Source: Sinosporangium siamense (GTDB lineage: Bacteria > Actinomycetota > Actinomycetes > Streptosporangiales > Streptosporangiaceae). Taken from it: a stretch of 64,000 nt of DNA. Made by a program: the position numbers and the translations under genes. The stretch is taken from the NCBI RefSeq assembly GCF_016863435.1, contig NZ_BOOW01000054.1, positions 1 through 64,000 on the forward strand, given 5' to 3'. The notes under the pieces were generated by a model. It had not been told where the DNA came from and searched no databases. It saw nothing but the letters and a program-made list of their open reading frames with translations. Positions 25,057-33,736 of this stretch are shown piece by piece. Positions within the stretch are counted from its first letter, which is position 1; each line of letters begins with the position of its first letter.

Positions 25057-26055
25057 TCAAGGACGGCCGTTCGAGAGGGCGAGCAGCGCCGACTCCTGCG
25101 CGGGGTCAAGGCCCGCCTTCCGGTTCGCCACCGCCTCCGGCGCGCCGCCGCACCAGGCCCACGTGTCGGCGACCGTCTCCTCAAGCGGGCGCAGCCGCAG
25201 CCCCGCCGCGACGGCCTTGCCGACGTCCCCGCGGTGCAGGCCGCCGTGCCCGGGGCCGGGCGGCATCCAGATCGGCAGGGCCGTCCACGGCTCCACTCCC
25301 GCCGCCAGCACCGCCTCCGGCTCGACCCACCGCAACTCCGCGTCCGACCGCACCACCCGCAGGCATGTCTCCAGCAGCTCCCCCATCGTGGTCGAACCGG
25401 GCGGGCCGACGCCGTTGAACGCCCCGCCGAGCCCGGCGCCGAGCGCATCGAGGGTCCATGCGGCGAGGTCGCGGGCGTCGATGTGCTGGAGGTCGAGGTC
25501 GTGCGGCCCCGGCGCGGGCACGGCGCCGCCGCGCGACAACCGCCACAACCACCAGGGCAGCCGCCCGGTGTTCTCGTGCGGCCCGACGAGGAGACCGGCC
25601 CGCACCAGCAGCGCCCGGTCGCCGAAGACCGCCTGGGCCGCCAGCTCCCCACCCCGCTTGGCCTCGGCGTAGCCGACCTCGCCGCCGTCCTCTCCCGCGC
25701 CGGGGGAACTCTCGACGACCGGTGCGTCCTCGGCCGCGTAGGCGGGGGCCGGGAAGGTGTAGACCGACCGGCTGGAGATGTAGGCATATCCCTCGGCCCG
25801 GCCCGCCAGCAGCCGGGTCGCGTCGCGCACCGGGACCGGCCGGCCCGACCACGTGTCCACCACGTGGTCCCACTCGCCCTCCGCCAGGGCGGCGAGACCG
25901 CCCGGGGCGGTGCGGTCCCCGCGCAGCGCGACCACACCCGGCGGGGGTTCGTGCCGTCCCCGGTTGAACACCGTCACGTGCGCGCCGCGCGCCAGCGCCT
26001 CGCTCACGACGGCCCGCCCGAGGAACTCGGTGCCGCCCAGCACCAGCAACCTCAT
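25057..26055 (-). CDS. NAD(P)-dependent epimerase/dehydratase-like SDR
   Basis: The 332-residue protein is an extended/atypical SDR. It begins with the dinucleotide motif VLGGTEFLGRAV and has FNRGRH after the second strand, which suggests NADPH preference, and ISSRSVY in place of the usual catalytic Ser region. YAEAKRGGE carries the YxxxK pair. It resembles actinobacterial NAD-dependent epimerases acting on nucleotide sugars or reducing small carbonyls. The ATG at 26055 follows a purine-rich stretch. It is divergent from an NRPS thioesterase relic; the two need not be related. Confidence 0.85.
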   Translation of the reverse strand: MRLLVLGGTEFLGRAVVSEALARGAHVTVFNRGRHEPPPGVVALRGDRTAPGGLAALAEGEWDHVVDTWSGRPVPVRDATRLLAGRAEGYAYISSRSVYTFPAPAYAAEDAPVVESSPGAGEDGGEVGYAEAKRGGELAAQAVFGDRALLVRAGLLVGPHENTGRLPWWLWRLSRGGAVPAPGPHDLDLQHIDARDLAAWTLDALGAGLGGAFNGVGPPGSTTMGELLETCLRVVRSDAELRWVEPEAVLAAGVEPWTALPIWMPPGPGHGGLHRGDVGKAVAAGLRLRPLEETVADTWAWCGGAPEAVANRKAGLDPAQESALLALSNGRP

Positions 26056-26086
26056 GCCCGTCCGCCCTTCCCTCTTCTCTGTATGA

Positions 26087-26404
26087 CGCTCGGCCGATTA
26101 TCTTCCGGCCGGCGCCGGATACGAGCAGATCAGTGGTGTTCTCGACCTGTGGGTGGCGAATCTCCGGCCTTTCTGGGACTACCGGGCCGCCCCGCAGGCG
26201 GGCAGGATAACCCTGCTTCGCGCGAGCGAGGAGTACGACCCGTCGGGGCCGTGGCGCGATCTGGCACTCGGCGAGCTGGAGGTGCGCGGCGTCGGCGGCA
26301 ACCACTACACGATGATGCGCCCGTTCCAGGTCGGCGAGGTGGCCGCGGTCCTCGGCGAGGTGTTCGGACAAGACGCCGAAGACGACGAGGACCCGCATGC
26401 TTGA
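26087..26404 (+). pseudogene. NRPS/PKS thioesterase-domain C-terminal relic
   Basis: An open frame without ATG encodes the last ~105 residues of a type I thioesterase domain as found at the end of NRPS modules: LWVANLRPFWDYRAAPQAG, RITLLRASEEY, WRDLALGELEV and GNHYTMMRPFQVGEVAAVL, which contains the catalytic His. The Ser-containing part and all upstream modules are missing, since the divergent epimerase begins 30 bp away. A GTG at 26153 could still express an 83-residue peptide. The frame overlaps the MFS start by 8 bp, the arrangement expected for an NRPS followed by its exporter. Confidence 0.7.
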
Positions 26405-27623
26405 ACTGCTGAAGGACGGAACCTACATCCGCTATTGGCTGGCCGTCGTCGCCTCCTTCCTGGGCGACGCGACCGCGCGCATCACTCTCATCTACGTCGC
26501 GGCCACGCTGACCGACGCGCCGGTGCTCGTCATCGCGCTCGTCGTTGTCGCGCAGCTGCTGCCGGTGGGGATGCTCAGCGCGTTCGTGGGGCCGCTGGCC
26601 GACCGAGTCTCGCCGCGGGTGCTGCTGATAGGTTCCGACCTGGGCAGAGCGCTGATCGTGCTGGCGATGATCCCGGCGCTCGACACACTCTGGCTGCTCA
26701 TCGTGTTGATCTTCCTGGAGGGCGTCGGCAAGGCGTTCTTCGAGACCGCCCGGATCAGCGCCATCCCCAAGATCGTCGGCTCGCACAGCCTCCCGGCCGC
26801 CGTGGCGCTGTTCCAGAGCACCAACCACACCCTCAACCTGGTCGGACCGGCACTCGGCGGGCTGCTGATAGCGCTCGGCAGCGTGCCGGTCGTGCTCGGC
26901 CTCAACGCGGCCACGTTCCTGGCCTCCGCCGTACTCCTCGGCAGCATGGGCGTGCTGCGCGAGGTGCCGAAGGGGCGCGGCAGGGAGCCCTACTGGCAGG
27001 CCATGCGGGCCGGGATGCAGGGGCTGCTGCGGGTGCCGTCGCTGCGGTTCCTCGCGGCGTTCCTCGTGCCGGTCATGCTGGTGCTCGGCCTGTTCACCAC
27101 CAACCTCAACGCACAGCTCCTGACCGCCTTCCACCTGCCGCCCTTCGAGTTCGGCCTCGCCCAGGCGATGTTCGGCGGCGGGTCGGTGCTCGGCGCCCTC
27201 ATCGGGCCGATGCTGGTACGGCGCAGCCACTCGTCCAGCGGGCTGCTGATCGGCGCGGTGGCGCTGTTCGGGGTGTCGCTCATCGCGCTCGCCCCCACCG
27301 GCTGGCTGCGGGAACTCCTCGGCTTCGGGGTGATCGGGCTCTGGTGTGTGCTGAGCGGTGTCGGCTCCGGGCTCTTCCAGGTGCCGTTTGCCAACATCAT
27401 GCTGCGCGATCTGCCCGAGGATGTGCGCGGCCGGGGTGTCGGGCTGATGAACGCCCTGATAATGAACGTCACCGTCGTCGGCGTCGTCCTCGGCGGCATC
27501 ACCGCCGAGCTGGCCGGCGTCGCCACCTCGATCATCGCCTCGGGCCTGCTGCTTCTCCTCGTCACCGCCGCCTTCGGCCTCTTCGCGCTGCGCCCCGCGG
27601 ACCCGGAGGTCAGTCAACCGTAA
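26397..27623 (+). CDS. MFS exporter (EntS/MefA-like)
   Basis: The 408-residue protein has about 12 membrane segments and resembles the EntS/MefA branch of MFS exporters, which includes siderophore and macrolide efflux proteins. FVGPLADRVSPRVLL is the loop 2-3 motif and GVGKAFFETARISAIPKIV the segment 4-5 signature of this group. The start codon overlaps the end of the NRPS thioesterase relic, so it probably exported the product of a lost peptide synthetase. It may still be a functional efflux pump. Confidence 0.88.
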   Translation: MLELLKDGTYIRYWLAVVASFLGDATARITLIYVAATLTDAPVLVIALVVVAQLLPVGMLSAFVGPLADRVSPRVLLIGSDLGRALIVLAMIPALDTLWLLIVLIFLEGVGKAFFETARISAIPKIVGSHSLPAAVALFQSTNHTLNLVGPALGGLLIALGSVPVVLGLNAATFLASAVLLGSMGVLREVPKGRGREPYWQAMRAGMQGLLRVPSLRFLAAFLVPVMLVLGLFTTNLNAQLLTAFHLPPFEFGLAQAMFGGGSVLGALIGPMLVRRSHSSSGLLIGAVALFGVSLIALAPTGWLRELLGFGVIGLWCVLSGVGSGLFQVPFANIMLRDLPEDVRGRGVGLMNALIMNVTVVGVVLGGITAELAGVATSIIASGLLLLLVTAAFGLFALRPADPEVSQP

Positions 27624-27684
27624 ACCTCGACACAACTGGGGTTGATCCATGAGTGACAGACCGGCTGGGCGCTGTTCTGGACGG

Positions 27685-27724
27685 GGAGCCTAAAGGCCGG
27701 AAGGTCAGCGGCCTGCGAGGCTCC
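27685..27724. terminator. Candidate terminator between convergent MFS and kinase genes
   Basis: Nested dyad: GGAGCC (27685-27690) with GGCTCC (27719-27724), inside it GGCCG with CGGCC. It overlaps the last codons of the kinase gene. Weak evidence. Confidence 0.35.
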
Positions 27725-29891
27725 AGACTCGGAGTGTTCCCCTCCAGTGCGCGACGGCGACCGGCACGCCGTCCAGGGTGCCCGCCGCCACGGCGGTCTC
27801 CGCGATGCCGGCGAACGGCTCGCCGATCCGTTTGCCCGACTTCAGATCCCAGGCGCGGATACGTTTGTCCCACAGGTGGACCGTGACCAGGATGACGTCC
27901 GCGCCGACCGTGGTGACCGCCATGGAGGCCACGCCCCGGTCGTCCGGGCTGTAGTCGGAGAAGGGCCACTTCTTGAGGCGTTTGCCGGTGGCGGGGTTCC
28001 AGATGCGCAGGGTCGCGTCGAGGTGGGCGCTGACGAGTACGGCGTCGCCGTCGAGGACGGCCGAGACGAGCTTGTCGATGCCGCCGATCCGGCCGGTGTC
28101 GAAGCTGCCGCGCATCTTCCCGTCCGCCGGATCCCATCGCCGCACCGTCTCGCCCCCGTCGCCGGTCACGATGAGACCGCCGGCCGAGGTGAGGGCGTCG
28201 ACGCCCTGCCAGTGGCTTCTGCTGTCGGTGGGGCCGATCTGCCGGCCCGTGCGCATGTCCCAGAAGCGCACGGTGCCGCGCAGGTCGCGCATTGGGTCGT
28301 ACTTCTGGGAGACGGCGACGGGGCGCTCGCCGGGGAAGACCCCGATGATCGGGTCGCGGACGTCGTGCTCGGCGAGGGACTCCCCGGTGCGCAGGTCCCA
28401 TAGGCGAATGGCTCCGGAGGCGTTGCCGTACGCGAGCACCGGGCGGCCGTCGAGGCCGCCGACGGCGGTCACTCCCCCGGCGCGGCTCTCGGTGTGCTTG
28501 GCGACGAGAGCGCCGGTGCGGAGGTCCCAGACGCCGACACGGCCGTTGTCGTGTGCGGTGACGGCGACCGTCGTGGCGTCGAGGGAGGTGACGGCGAGGC
28601 CGGTGAGCTTGCCGCCGAGTTCGGCGAGGTCGATTCTCTGGCGCATGTAGCGGCCGAAGGGGGGTGGGGTGACGGCGGACGCCACAGGTGAGGGGGCCTG
28701 GGCCGGGGTCGCCGGGGTCACGCGGGTGTGAGCTTCGGGGTCGGGTGAGGCGTCGTCGGGGCGGGCGAACAGGTAGACGAAGGGCAGGCAGGCGGCCAGC
28801 GCTCCGCCGGCCAGCAGGGCGGCGCGGCGGGGGATGCGGCGCGGGGATGGGGGTCTCGTGGGCTCCGCCGTACTCTCCGGGTTCGGCGGGGGGAGGGTGT
28901 GCTGCCGGTCGTCGAGGGGGCGGTAGGCGACGGGAGGCGGGAGGGGGTGCGGCGGGGAGACCGGGGTCGGCATGGTGCTTGGGAGCTCGTGTCCTTTTAC
29001 GGGCTCGTGCTTTGCAGGCTCGTGTTTTGTGGGCTCCGAAGGCTGTTGTGGAGCCGGTAGGCGATTCCCGCTGAGGGTTTCGCGGATGTCGGAAACGGAC
29101 GGGCGGGCCGCGGGGTCTTTGGCGAGGCAGGCGCGGAGAAGTGCGGCGGTCGGCTCCGGCACCCCCGACAGGTCCGGCTCCCCGTTCAGCACCGCGTTGA
29201 GTACGGCGGGCATCGCGTCGCCGGGGAACGCCGGGTGGCCGGTCGCGGCGAACACCATGGTGGCGGCCCAGCTGAACACGTCGGAGGCGGGGCCGATGGG
29301 GCCGCCCCCGACCTGTTCGGGCGACATGTAGCGCGGGGTGCCGATGATGCCGACCGTCTGAGTGGTACGGTCCACGTCTCTGGCGACGCCGAAGTCGATC
29401 ACCACCGGTCCCTCCGCGCCCATCAGCACGTTGGCCGGTTTGAAGTCCCGGTGCACGACGCCCGCGCGGTGGATCGCCTCCAGTGCGCTCACCGTCGACA
29501 CCGCCAGCCGCGCCAGGCCGCTGCCCGTGCGGGGGCCCTGGGTGCGCACCAGCTCCAGCAGGGTGACCCCGACCACGAACTCGCTGACGATGTAAGGCCT
29601 GCCGTCTTCGGCGATGCCCGCCGCGAGCACACCAGCCGTGCAGAACGGCGCGACCTTCCTGGCCGCCTCCGCCTCGCGCAGGAATCGCCGGTGCGCGTCC
29701 GCGTCGCCCGCGAGCCGTGCGTGCAGGAGTTTGACGACCACCTGCTGCCCGCCCTCGCCCTCGGCGCGGTAGACGGTGCCCTGTCCCCCCTCCCCCAGCA
29801 GGCCCAGCAGGCGGTAACCGCCTATGGAAGCGGGATCTCCTTGGCGAAGTGGCTGTAAAGCGGACGTCGTCACGCGATCGAGAGTAGCCAT
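27705..29891 (-). CDS. Membrane Ser/Thr protein kinase with WD40-like extracellular propeller
   Basis: The 728-residue protein begins with a Hanks-type kinase: P-loop GEGGQG (33-38), Lys54 in VVVKLL, HRDFKPAN (147-154), DFG (166-168) and TPRYMSPEQ. A Pro-rich linker (about 280-350) leads to one transmembrane segment (about 355-376), then a Pro/Thr spacer and a C-terminal propeller with repeated WDLRTG, WDMRTG, WDPADG, WNPATG and WDLKSG units typical of WD40 repeats. The kinase would be cytosolic and the propeller outside the membrane, acting as sensor or protein-binding scaffold. The target is unknown. It is divergent from the CoA-transferase operon. Confidence 0.93.
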   Translation of the reverse strand: MATLDRVTTSALQPLRQGDPASIGGYRLLGLLGEGGQGTVYRAEGEGGQQVVVKLLHARLAGDADAHRRFLREAEAARKVAPFCTAGVLAAGIAEDGRPYIVSEFVVGVTLLELVRTQGPRTGSGLARLAVSTVSALEAIHRAGVVHRDFKPANVLMGAEGPVVIDFGVARDVDRTTQTVGIIGTPRYMSPEQVGGGPIGPASDVFSWAATMVFAATGHPAFPGDAMPAVLNAVLNGEPDLSGVPEPTAALLRACLAKDPAARPSVSDIRETLSGNRLPAPQQPSEPTKHEPAKHEPVKGHELPSTMPTPVSPPHPLPPPVAYRPLDDRQHTLPPPNPESTAEPTRPPSPRRIPRRAALLAGGALAACLPFVYLFARPDDASPDPEAHTRVTPATPAQAPSPVASAVTPPPFGRYMRQRIDLAELGGKLTGLAVTSLDATTVAVTAHDNGRVGVWDLRTGALVAKHTESRAGGVTAVGGLDGRPVLAYGNASGAIRLWDLRTGESLAEHDVRDPIIGVFPGERPVAVSQKYDPMRDLRGTVRFWDMRTGRQIGPTDSRSHWQGVDALTSAGGLIVTGDGGETVRRWDPADGKMRGSFDTGRIGGIDKLVSAVLDGDAVLVSAHLDATLRIWNPATGKRLKKWPFSDYSPDDRGVASMAVTTVGADVILVTVHLWDKRIRAWDLKSGKRIGEPFAGIAETAVAAGTLDGVPVAVAHWRGTLRVWSLAGR

Positions 29892-29957
29892 CGAAGCCGA
29901 TCAACAGCCACATCGCCTCTGGACGACCCTGCGGGATGGATGTAACCTCGACGCAAA

Positions 29958-29983
29958 GCGCACGTAACGAGCGCATTGCGCAC
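29958..29983 (+). promoter_or_regulatory. Putative IclR operator, site A (CoA-transferase operon)
   Basis: GCGCAC at 29958, seven bases, then GCGCATTGCGCAC at 29971-29983. The same GCGCAC-N7-GCGCAWTRCGCAC arrangement is found at 41864-41889 and 44944-44969. It ends 11 bp before the ATG of the CoA transferase, where binding would block transcription. The iclR gene of the same locus carries one copy, which points to its product as the binder. Confidence 0.65.
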
Positions 29984-29994
29984 AAGAGGTGTAG

Positions 29995-32112
29995 ATGGAA
30001 ACAGCGACTTCCACCGGGTTGCTGGCGGGATGTCTCGTCGTCGAGGTGGGCGAACGGATCGCGGTCGCCGCATGTGGCGGCCTGCTGGCGCAACTCGGCG
30101 CCGACGTCGTCCTCGTCGAGCCGGCGCGGCAGAGGGCGGACCACAAGTGGAGCGACCGGGCCGTGACCGCCGCCGGCAAACGCAGCATCGTGGTCGATCG
30201 AGCCTCGGCCGACGACAGGAAACTGGTTGAGGACCTGGTCAGCGCGGCGGACGTCGTTCTCCTGTCCTCGGATCTGTCGGACGAGGACCGCGCGCTGTGG
30301 GGATCGGCCCGGCCCGGCCGCCAGATTCTCTGTGACATCACGGCGTTCGGCCATGAAGGACCCCTCGCCGGAGTGCCCGGATCGGAGGCATTCGTCGAGG
30401 CTGTCTCGGCCGTTGCCGACACGACGGGACGGCGCGACGCGCTTCCGGTCGTGCTTGGCGCGCCGCTGCTGGAGATGGAGTCCGCGGTGTACGCCGCATC
30501 GGCGGTCGTCGCCGCGCTCCGTGTCCGGCGCCGGCACGGGTTCGGCCAGCGCGTCGACGTCTCCCTCTATGACGTGGCGGTGAACGCCCTGGCCACGTTT
30601 CTCCCGCTGACGTTCATCGGCCGGGTCCCGACCCGCAACGGCAACCGCCATCCGACGCTGTCGCCGTGGAACTCCTATCGGGCCCTCGACGGGTGGGTGC
30701 TGATCTGCGCGCCGACCGACGAGCAGTGGGTGCGGCTGTGTGAGGCCATGGATCGCCCCGAACTGGTGGACGACCTGCGGTTCGCGACGACGAGCGGCCG
30801 GATGGACCACACCGACGAGATCGATGCCGTCGTCGGGGCCTGGACGGCACAGAGATCCGTGGCGGAATGCGTCGGCCTGCTCAGCCGCCATGTGATCCCC
30901 AGCGGTCCCGTGACACCTGTCGGCGGCCTGGCCGGCGAACCGAACCTGCGGCATCGGGGGATGGTGCGTTCCGCGGTCGACTCGGAAACCGGAGAGGCGG
31001 TGCTGCTCCCGGGCTGCCCGGTCCGGTGGCGCGGCACAGAGCCGGTCCCGCAGATTCCGGCCCGTGACGCGGATCGGACCGAGATCGGCGCCCTCATCCC
31101 CAGCCGACCGACAGCCGGCGAGGTCAGCGGCGATCCCGTGTCCGAGGTGCGGCCGCTTGAGGGCATCCGGGTGGTGGAGATCGGCATGAACACCGTCGGC
31201 CCCCTGGCCGGTCGGCAACTCGGCGCGCTCGGTGCCGACGTCATCAAGATCGAGCCGCCGAGAGGAGACGCGAACCGGCACAACGCCCCACTGCGCTCCG
31301 ACGGGCAGTCATACATCTTCGCTCTGCTCAACACCGACAAACGAGGGCTCGTACTCGATCTGCGCCAGGAAACGGACCGGCAGGTGCTCTGGGATGTGCT
31401 CGCCTCCGCCGACGTGCTCATCGAGAATCTCAAGCCGGGTTCGCTGCATCGCCTGGGGTTCGGCCCCGAGCAGGTTCAGGCGGCCCTGCCACATCTCGTC
31501 TACTGCTCGATCAACGGATTCGGCCACGACACCGTATATCCCGGGCGACCGGCTCTGGACACGGTCGTGCAGGCGATGTCCGGAGTGATGAGCGCGACGA
31601 CGGTCGACGGCGTCCCCACGAAGGCGGGCATCTCCGTTTCGGATCAGCTCGGCGGGCTGTTCGGCCTGCTGGGGGTTCTGGCCGCCGTCGAACATCGGGA
31701 GACGCATGGTGGCCCCGCACCTGCCCTCGACCTCGCGATGCAGGACGGATCCGCGTGGGCGACCCATCGGCTGTGGAACGTCAGCCCGGCGGATGCTCGC
31801 ATCGTCGCCGCCGAGGACGGCCTGTGGCTGGACGAGGACGGCACGCGCACGCCGGTGTCGACGGTGAACGACGTCCTCGCACACCCCCAGACCACGGCCC
31901 GGGGGCTCGTGCTCGACCGGCCTGCCGCCGACGGCGGCTCCTGGACCGTTCTCGGCTCACCGATGCGCCTGCTGTCCACTCCTGCCGTGGTCTCCACCGC
32001 CATGCCCCGGCTCGGGGTGCTGGACCCCGCCCTCGCCGCCGAGTTCGGGCTGGTGGCGGCGGAGGACGGCAGGACACTCCGGGCCGCTTCCCTGTCCGGA
32101 AAGGAATCGTGA
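29995..32112 (+). CDS. Tandem-domain CaiB/BaiF family CoA transferase
   Basis: The 705-residue protein consists of two class III CoA-transferase units in tandem (about 1-365 and 375-690), whereas most family members are single units of about 400 residues that pair up as interlocked dimers. The second unit keeps the catalytic Asp in RPALDTVVQAMSG; the first has Glu at the matching place in PGSEAFVEAVSA. It probably activates a carboxylic acid as its CoA thioester using another acyl-CoA as donor. The ATG follows AGAGGTG. It is the first gene of a plus-strand operon and has an IclR-type operator just upstream. Confidence 0.85.
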   Translation: METATSTGLLAGCLVVEVGERIAVAACGGLLAQLGADVVLVEPARQRADHKWSDRAVTAAGKRSIVVDRASADDRKLVEDLVSAADVVLLSSDLSDEDRALWGSARPGRQILCDITAFGHEGPLAGVPGSEAFVEAVSAVADTTGRRDALPVVLGAPLLEMESAVYAASAVVAALRVRRRHGFGQRVDVSLYDVAVNALATFLPLTFIGRVPTRNGNRHPTLSPWNSYRALDGWVLICAPTDEQWVRLCEAMDRPELVDDLRFATTSGRMDHTDEIDAVVGAWTAQRSVAECVGLLSRHVIPSGPVTPVGGLAGEPNLRHRGMVRSAVDSETGEAVLLPGCPVRWRGTEPVPQIPARDADRTEIGALIPSRPTAGEVSGDPVSEVRPLEGIRVVEIGMNTVGPLAGRQLGALGADVIKIEPPRGDANRHNAPLRSDGQSYIFALLNTDKRGLVLDLRQETDRQVLWDVLASADVLIENLKPGSLHRLGFGPEQVQAALPHLVYCSINGFGHDTVYPGRPALDTVVQAMSGVMSATTVDGVPTKAGISVSDQLGGLFGLLGVLAAVEHRETHGGPAPALDLAMQDGSAWATHRLWNVSPADARIVAAEDGLWLDEDGTRTPVSTVNDVLAHPQTTARGLVLDRPAADGGSWTVLGSPMRLLSTPAVVSTAMPRLGVLDPALAAEFGLVAAEDGRTLRAASLSGKES

Positions 32113-32114
32113 TC

Positions 32115-33299
32115 ATGGTTGACCTCGCGCGCCTGTCCGCGTTGCGGGACACCGTCGCAATCGTGGGTGTCGGCGAGACCGACTACCCGGAGGACTACGG
32201 CCGCGCCCGCCGGGGCGAGCGATATCAAGACGCCTACGGCTATGCCGCGACCGCCTTCCGGCGTGCCCTCACGGATTCCGGCCTCGAACGCCGCGACATC
32301 GACGGGCTGGTCGCCGGCCCGGCCCTCGCCGGTGAGCGGCTCGGTGAGGTGCTCGGCATGGACGTGCGGTGGGCGGACCAGGCCGACGCGGTCCAGGCGG
32401 TGGTGAAGGCCGCGCTGGCGGTCCACGCCGGTGTCGCCGAATGCGTCGCCCTGGTTTACGGCAACGACCAGCGCACCGGAGGCACCGCGTACGGCGGGCC
32501 GGGCGCGATGGGCGGTGAACGCCACCTCGCCTACACCTACTACGCCCCATGGGGCCTCACCTCGCAGGGGGCGCTGTACGCGCTCCTCGCCAACCGCTAC
32601 ATGGAGGTCACCGGGCTGACCGAACGCGAACTCGGCGGGGTCGCCGTCGCGCAACGAGCCTTCGCGCGGCTGAACCCCAACGCCGTCATGCGGAAACCGC
32701 TCGACGTCGAGGACTACCTCGCCGGCCGCTACATCTGCGAGCCGCTGCGGTTGTTCGACTACTGCCTGGTCAACGACGGAGGTGTCGCGCTGATCGTCAC
32801 GACCGCCGAACGCGCCCGGCGCTTGCGCCGGCCCGCGGTGCTGCTGAGCGGGATCGGGCGCAGCGACCACAACCGCGAGGCGACGAGCCTGCGTCCGCGC
32901 CTTATGGACTTCTACCGCCCGGCCCAGCGGAACGCGGCCGAGCAGGTCTACGCGATGGCCGGTATGGGGCCGTCCGAGGTGGACGTGTTGCAGGTCTACG
33001 ACAGCTTCAGCATCCACGTCCCCCTCGCGTTGGAAGGGTTCGGCTTCTGCGCGGAGGGATCGGCGGGCAAGTTGTTGTCCTCCGGCGACCTCGGCCCGGG
33101 TGGGCGGCTGCCGGTGAACACCTCCGGCGGTCACCTCTCAGGCAGCTATATGCAGGGCTGGGGGCACCTGGCCGAGTGTGTGCGCCAGCTCCGCGGCGAG
33201 GCCGGCGAGCGCCAGGTTCCCGGTGCCAGGACCACGCAATATATCTCCGACGTCGCCGGCAAGGTCACCTCACTGATCTACCGGAGGGCGCGCGCATGA
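32115..33299 (+). CDS. Thiolase-like (SCP-x/lipid-transfer type) acyltransferase
   Basis: The 394-residue protein belongs to the thiolase-like SCP-x group that works with DUF35 partners, for example in sterol and aromatic side-chain degradation, where members act as thiolases or retro-aldolases. Visible are VAIVGVGETDYPE at the start, DVLQVYDSFSIH and PVNTSGGHLSGSYMQGWGHLAE near the end; the usual C-terminal GHP-type His is in GGHLSG. The expected N-terminal nucleophilic Cys is not evident, which favours an aldolase-type or non-classical reaction. ATG at 32115 follows AAGGA; a GTG at 32109 is possible. The DUF35 gene overlaps its end. Confidence 0.82.
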   Translation: MVDLARLSALRDTVAIVGVGETDYPEDYGRARRGERYQDAYGYAATAFRRALTDSGLERRDIDGLVAGPALAGERLGEVLGMDVRWADQADAVQAVVKAALAVHAGVAECVALVYGNDQRTGGTAYGGPGAMGGERHLAYTYYAPWGLTSQGALYALLANRYMEVTGLTERELGGVAVAQRAFARLNPNAVMRKPLDVEDYLAGRYICEPLRLFDYCLVNDGGVALIVTTAERARRLRRPAVLLSGIGRSDHNREATSLRPRLMDFYRPAQRNAAEQVYAMAGMGPSEVDVLQVYDSFSIHVPLALEGFGFCAEGSAGKLLSSGDLGPGGRLPVNTSGGHLSGSYMQGWGHLAECVRQLRGEAGERQVPGARTTQYISDVAGKVTSLIYRRARA

Positions 33300-33736
33300 C
33301 CACCACGCCTCGTCCCGCGCCGCAGCGCGGGATCTTCGACGAACCCTATTGGCGATATGCCGCCGCGGGCGAGCTGCGCCTGCAGCGGTGCTCGGCGTGC
33401 GGGAGCTTCCGTTACCCGCCCGGACCGGCCTGCCCGGATTGCCTCGCGGAGGAGCACGAATGGACGGCGCTGTCCGGACGGGGATCGCTCCTCGCCTGGA
33501 CCGTGTTCCACCGCCAGTACTTCCCCGGCATTCCGGTGCCCTACGCCGTCGCCGCGGTGCGCACGGCAGAGGGACCGATCCTGATCGGGAACATCGCCGG
33601 AACTGCGGTTGGCGACCTCATCCATGGCATGCCGCTAACCGCCGTCTTCGAGGACGTCACCACCACCGATGGTCCACTGCGCATCTGCCAATGGACCCGC
33701 CTCGGCCCTTCATCAACCCTTGAGGAGCAGGAATGA
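33296..33736 (+). CDS. DUF35 OB-fold protein with rubredoxin-like zinc ribbon
   Basis: The 146-residue protein has the DUF35 architecture: an N-terminal zinc ribbon with two Cys pairs (CSACGSFRYPPGPACPDC) followed by an OB fold (SLLAWTVFHRQYFPGIPVPY, then AEGPILIGNIAG). Such proteins bind acyl-CoA and form complexes with SCP-x-type thiolases or MaoC hydratases. The start overlaps the thiolase-like stop (ATGA), which supports a physical partnership. Confidence 0.9.
   Translation: MTTTPRPAPQRGIFDEPYWRYAAAGELRLQRCSACGSFRYPPGPACPDCLAEEHEWTALSGRGSLLAWTVFHRQYFPGIPVPYAVAAVRTAEGPILIGNIAGTAVGDLIHGMPLTAVFEDVTTTDGPLRICQWTRLGPSSTLEEQE

Noticed and set aside
27610-31281. A 1223-codon minus-strand open frame
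   Set aside because: Low-complexity Arg/Pro-rich translation running antisense to the CoA transferase and out of frame with the kinase gene; no ribosome site or domain.
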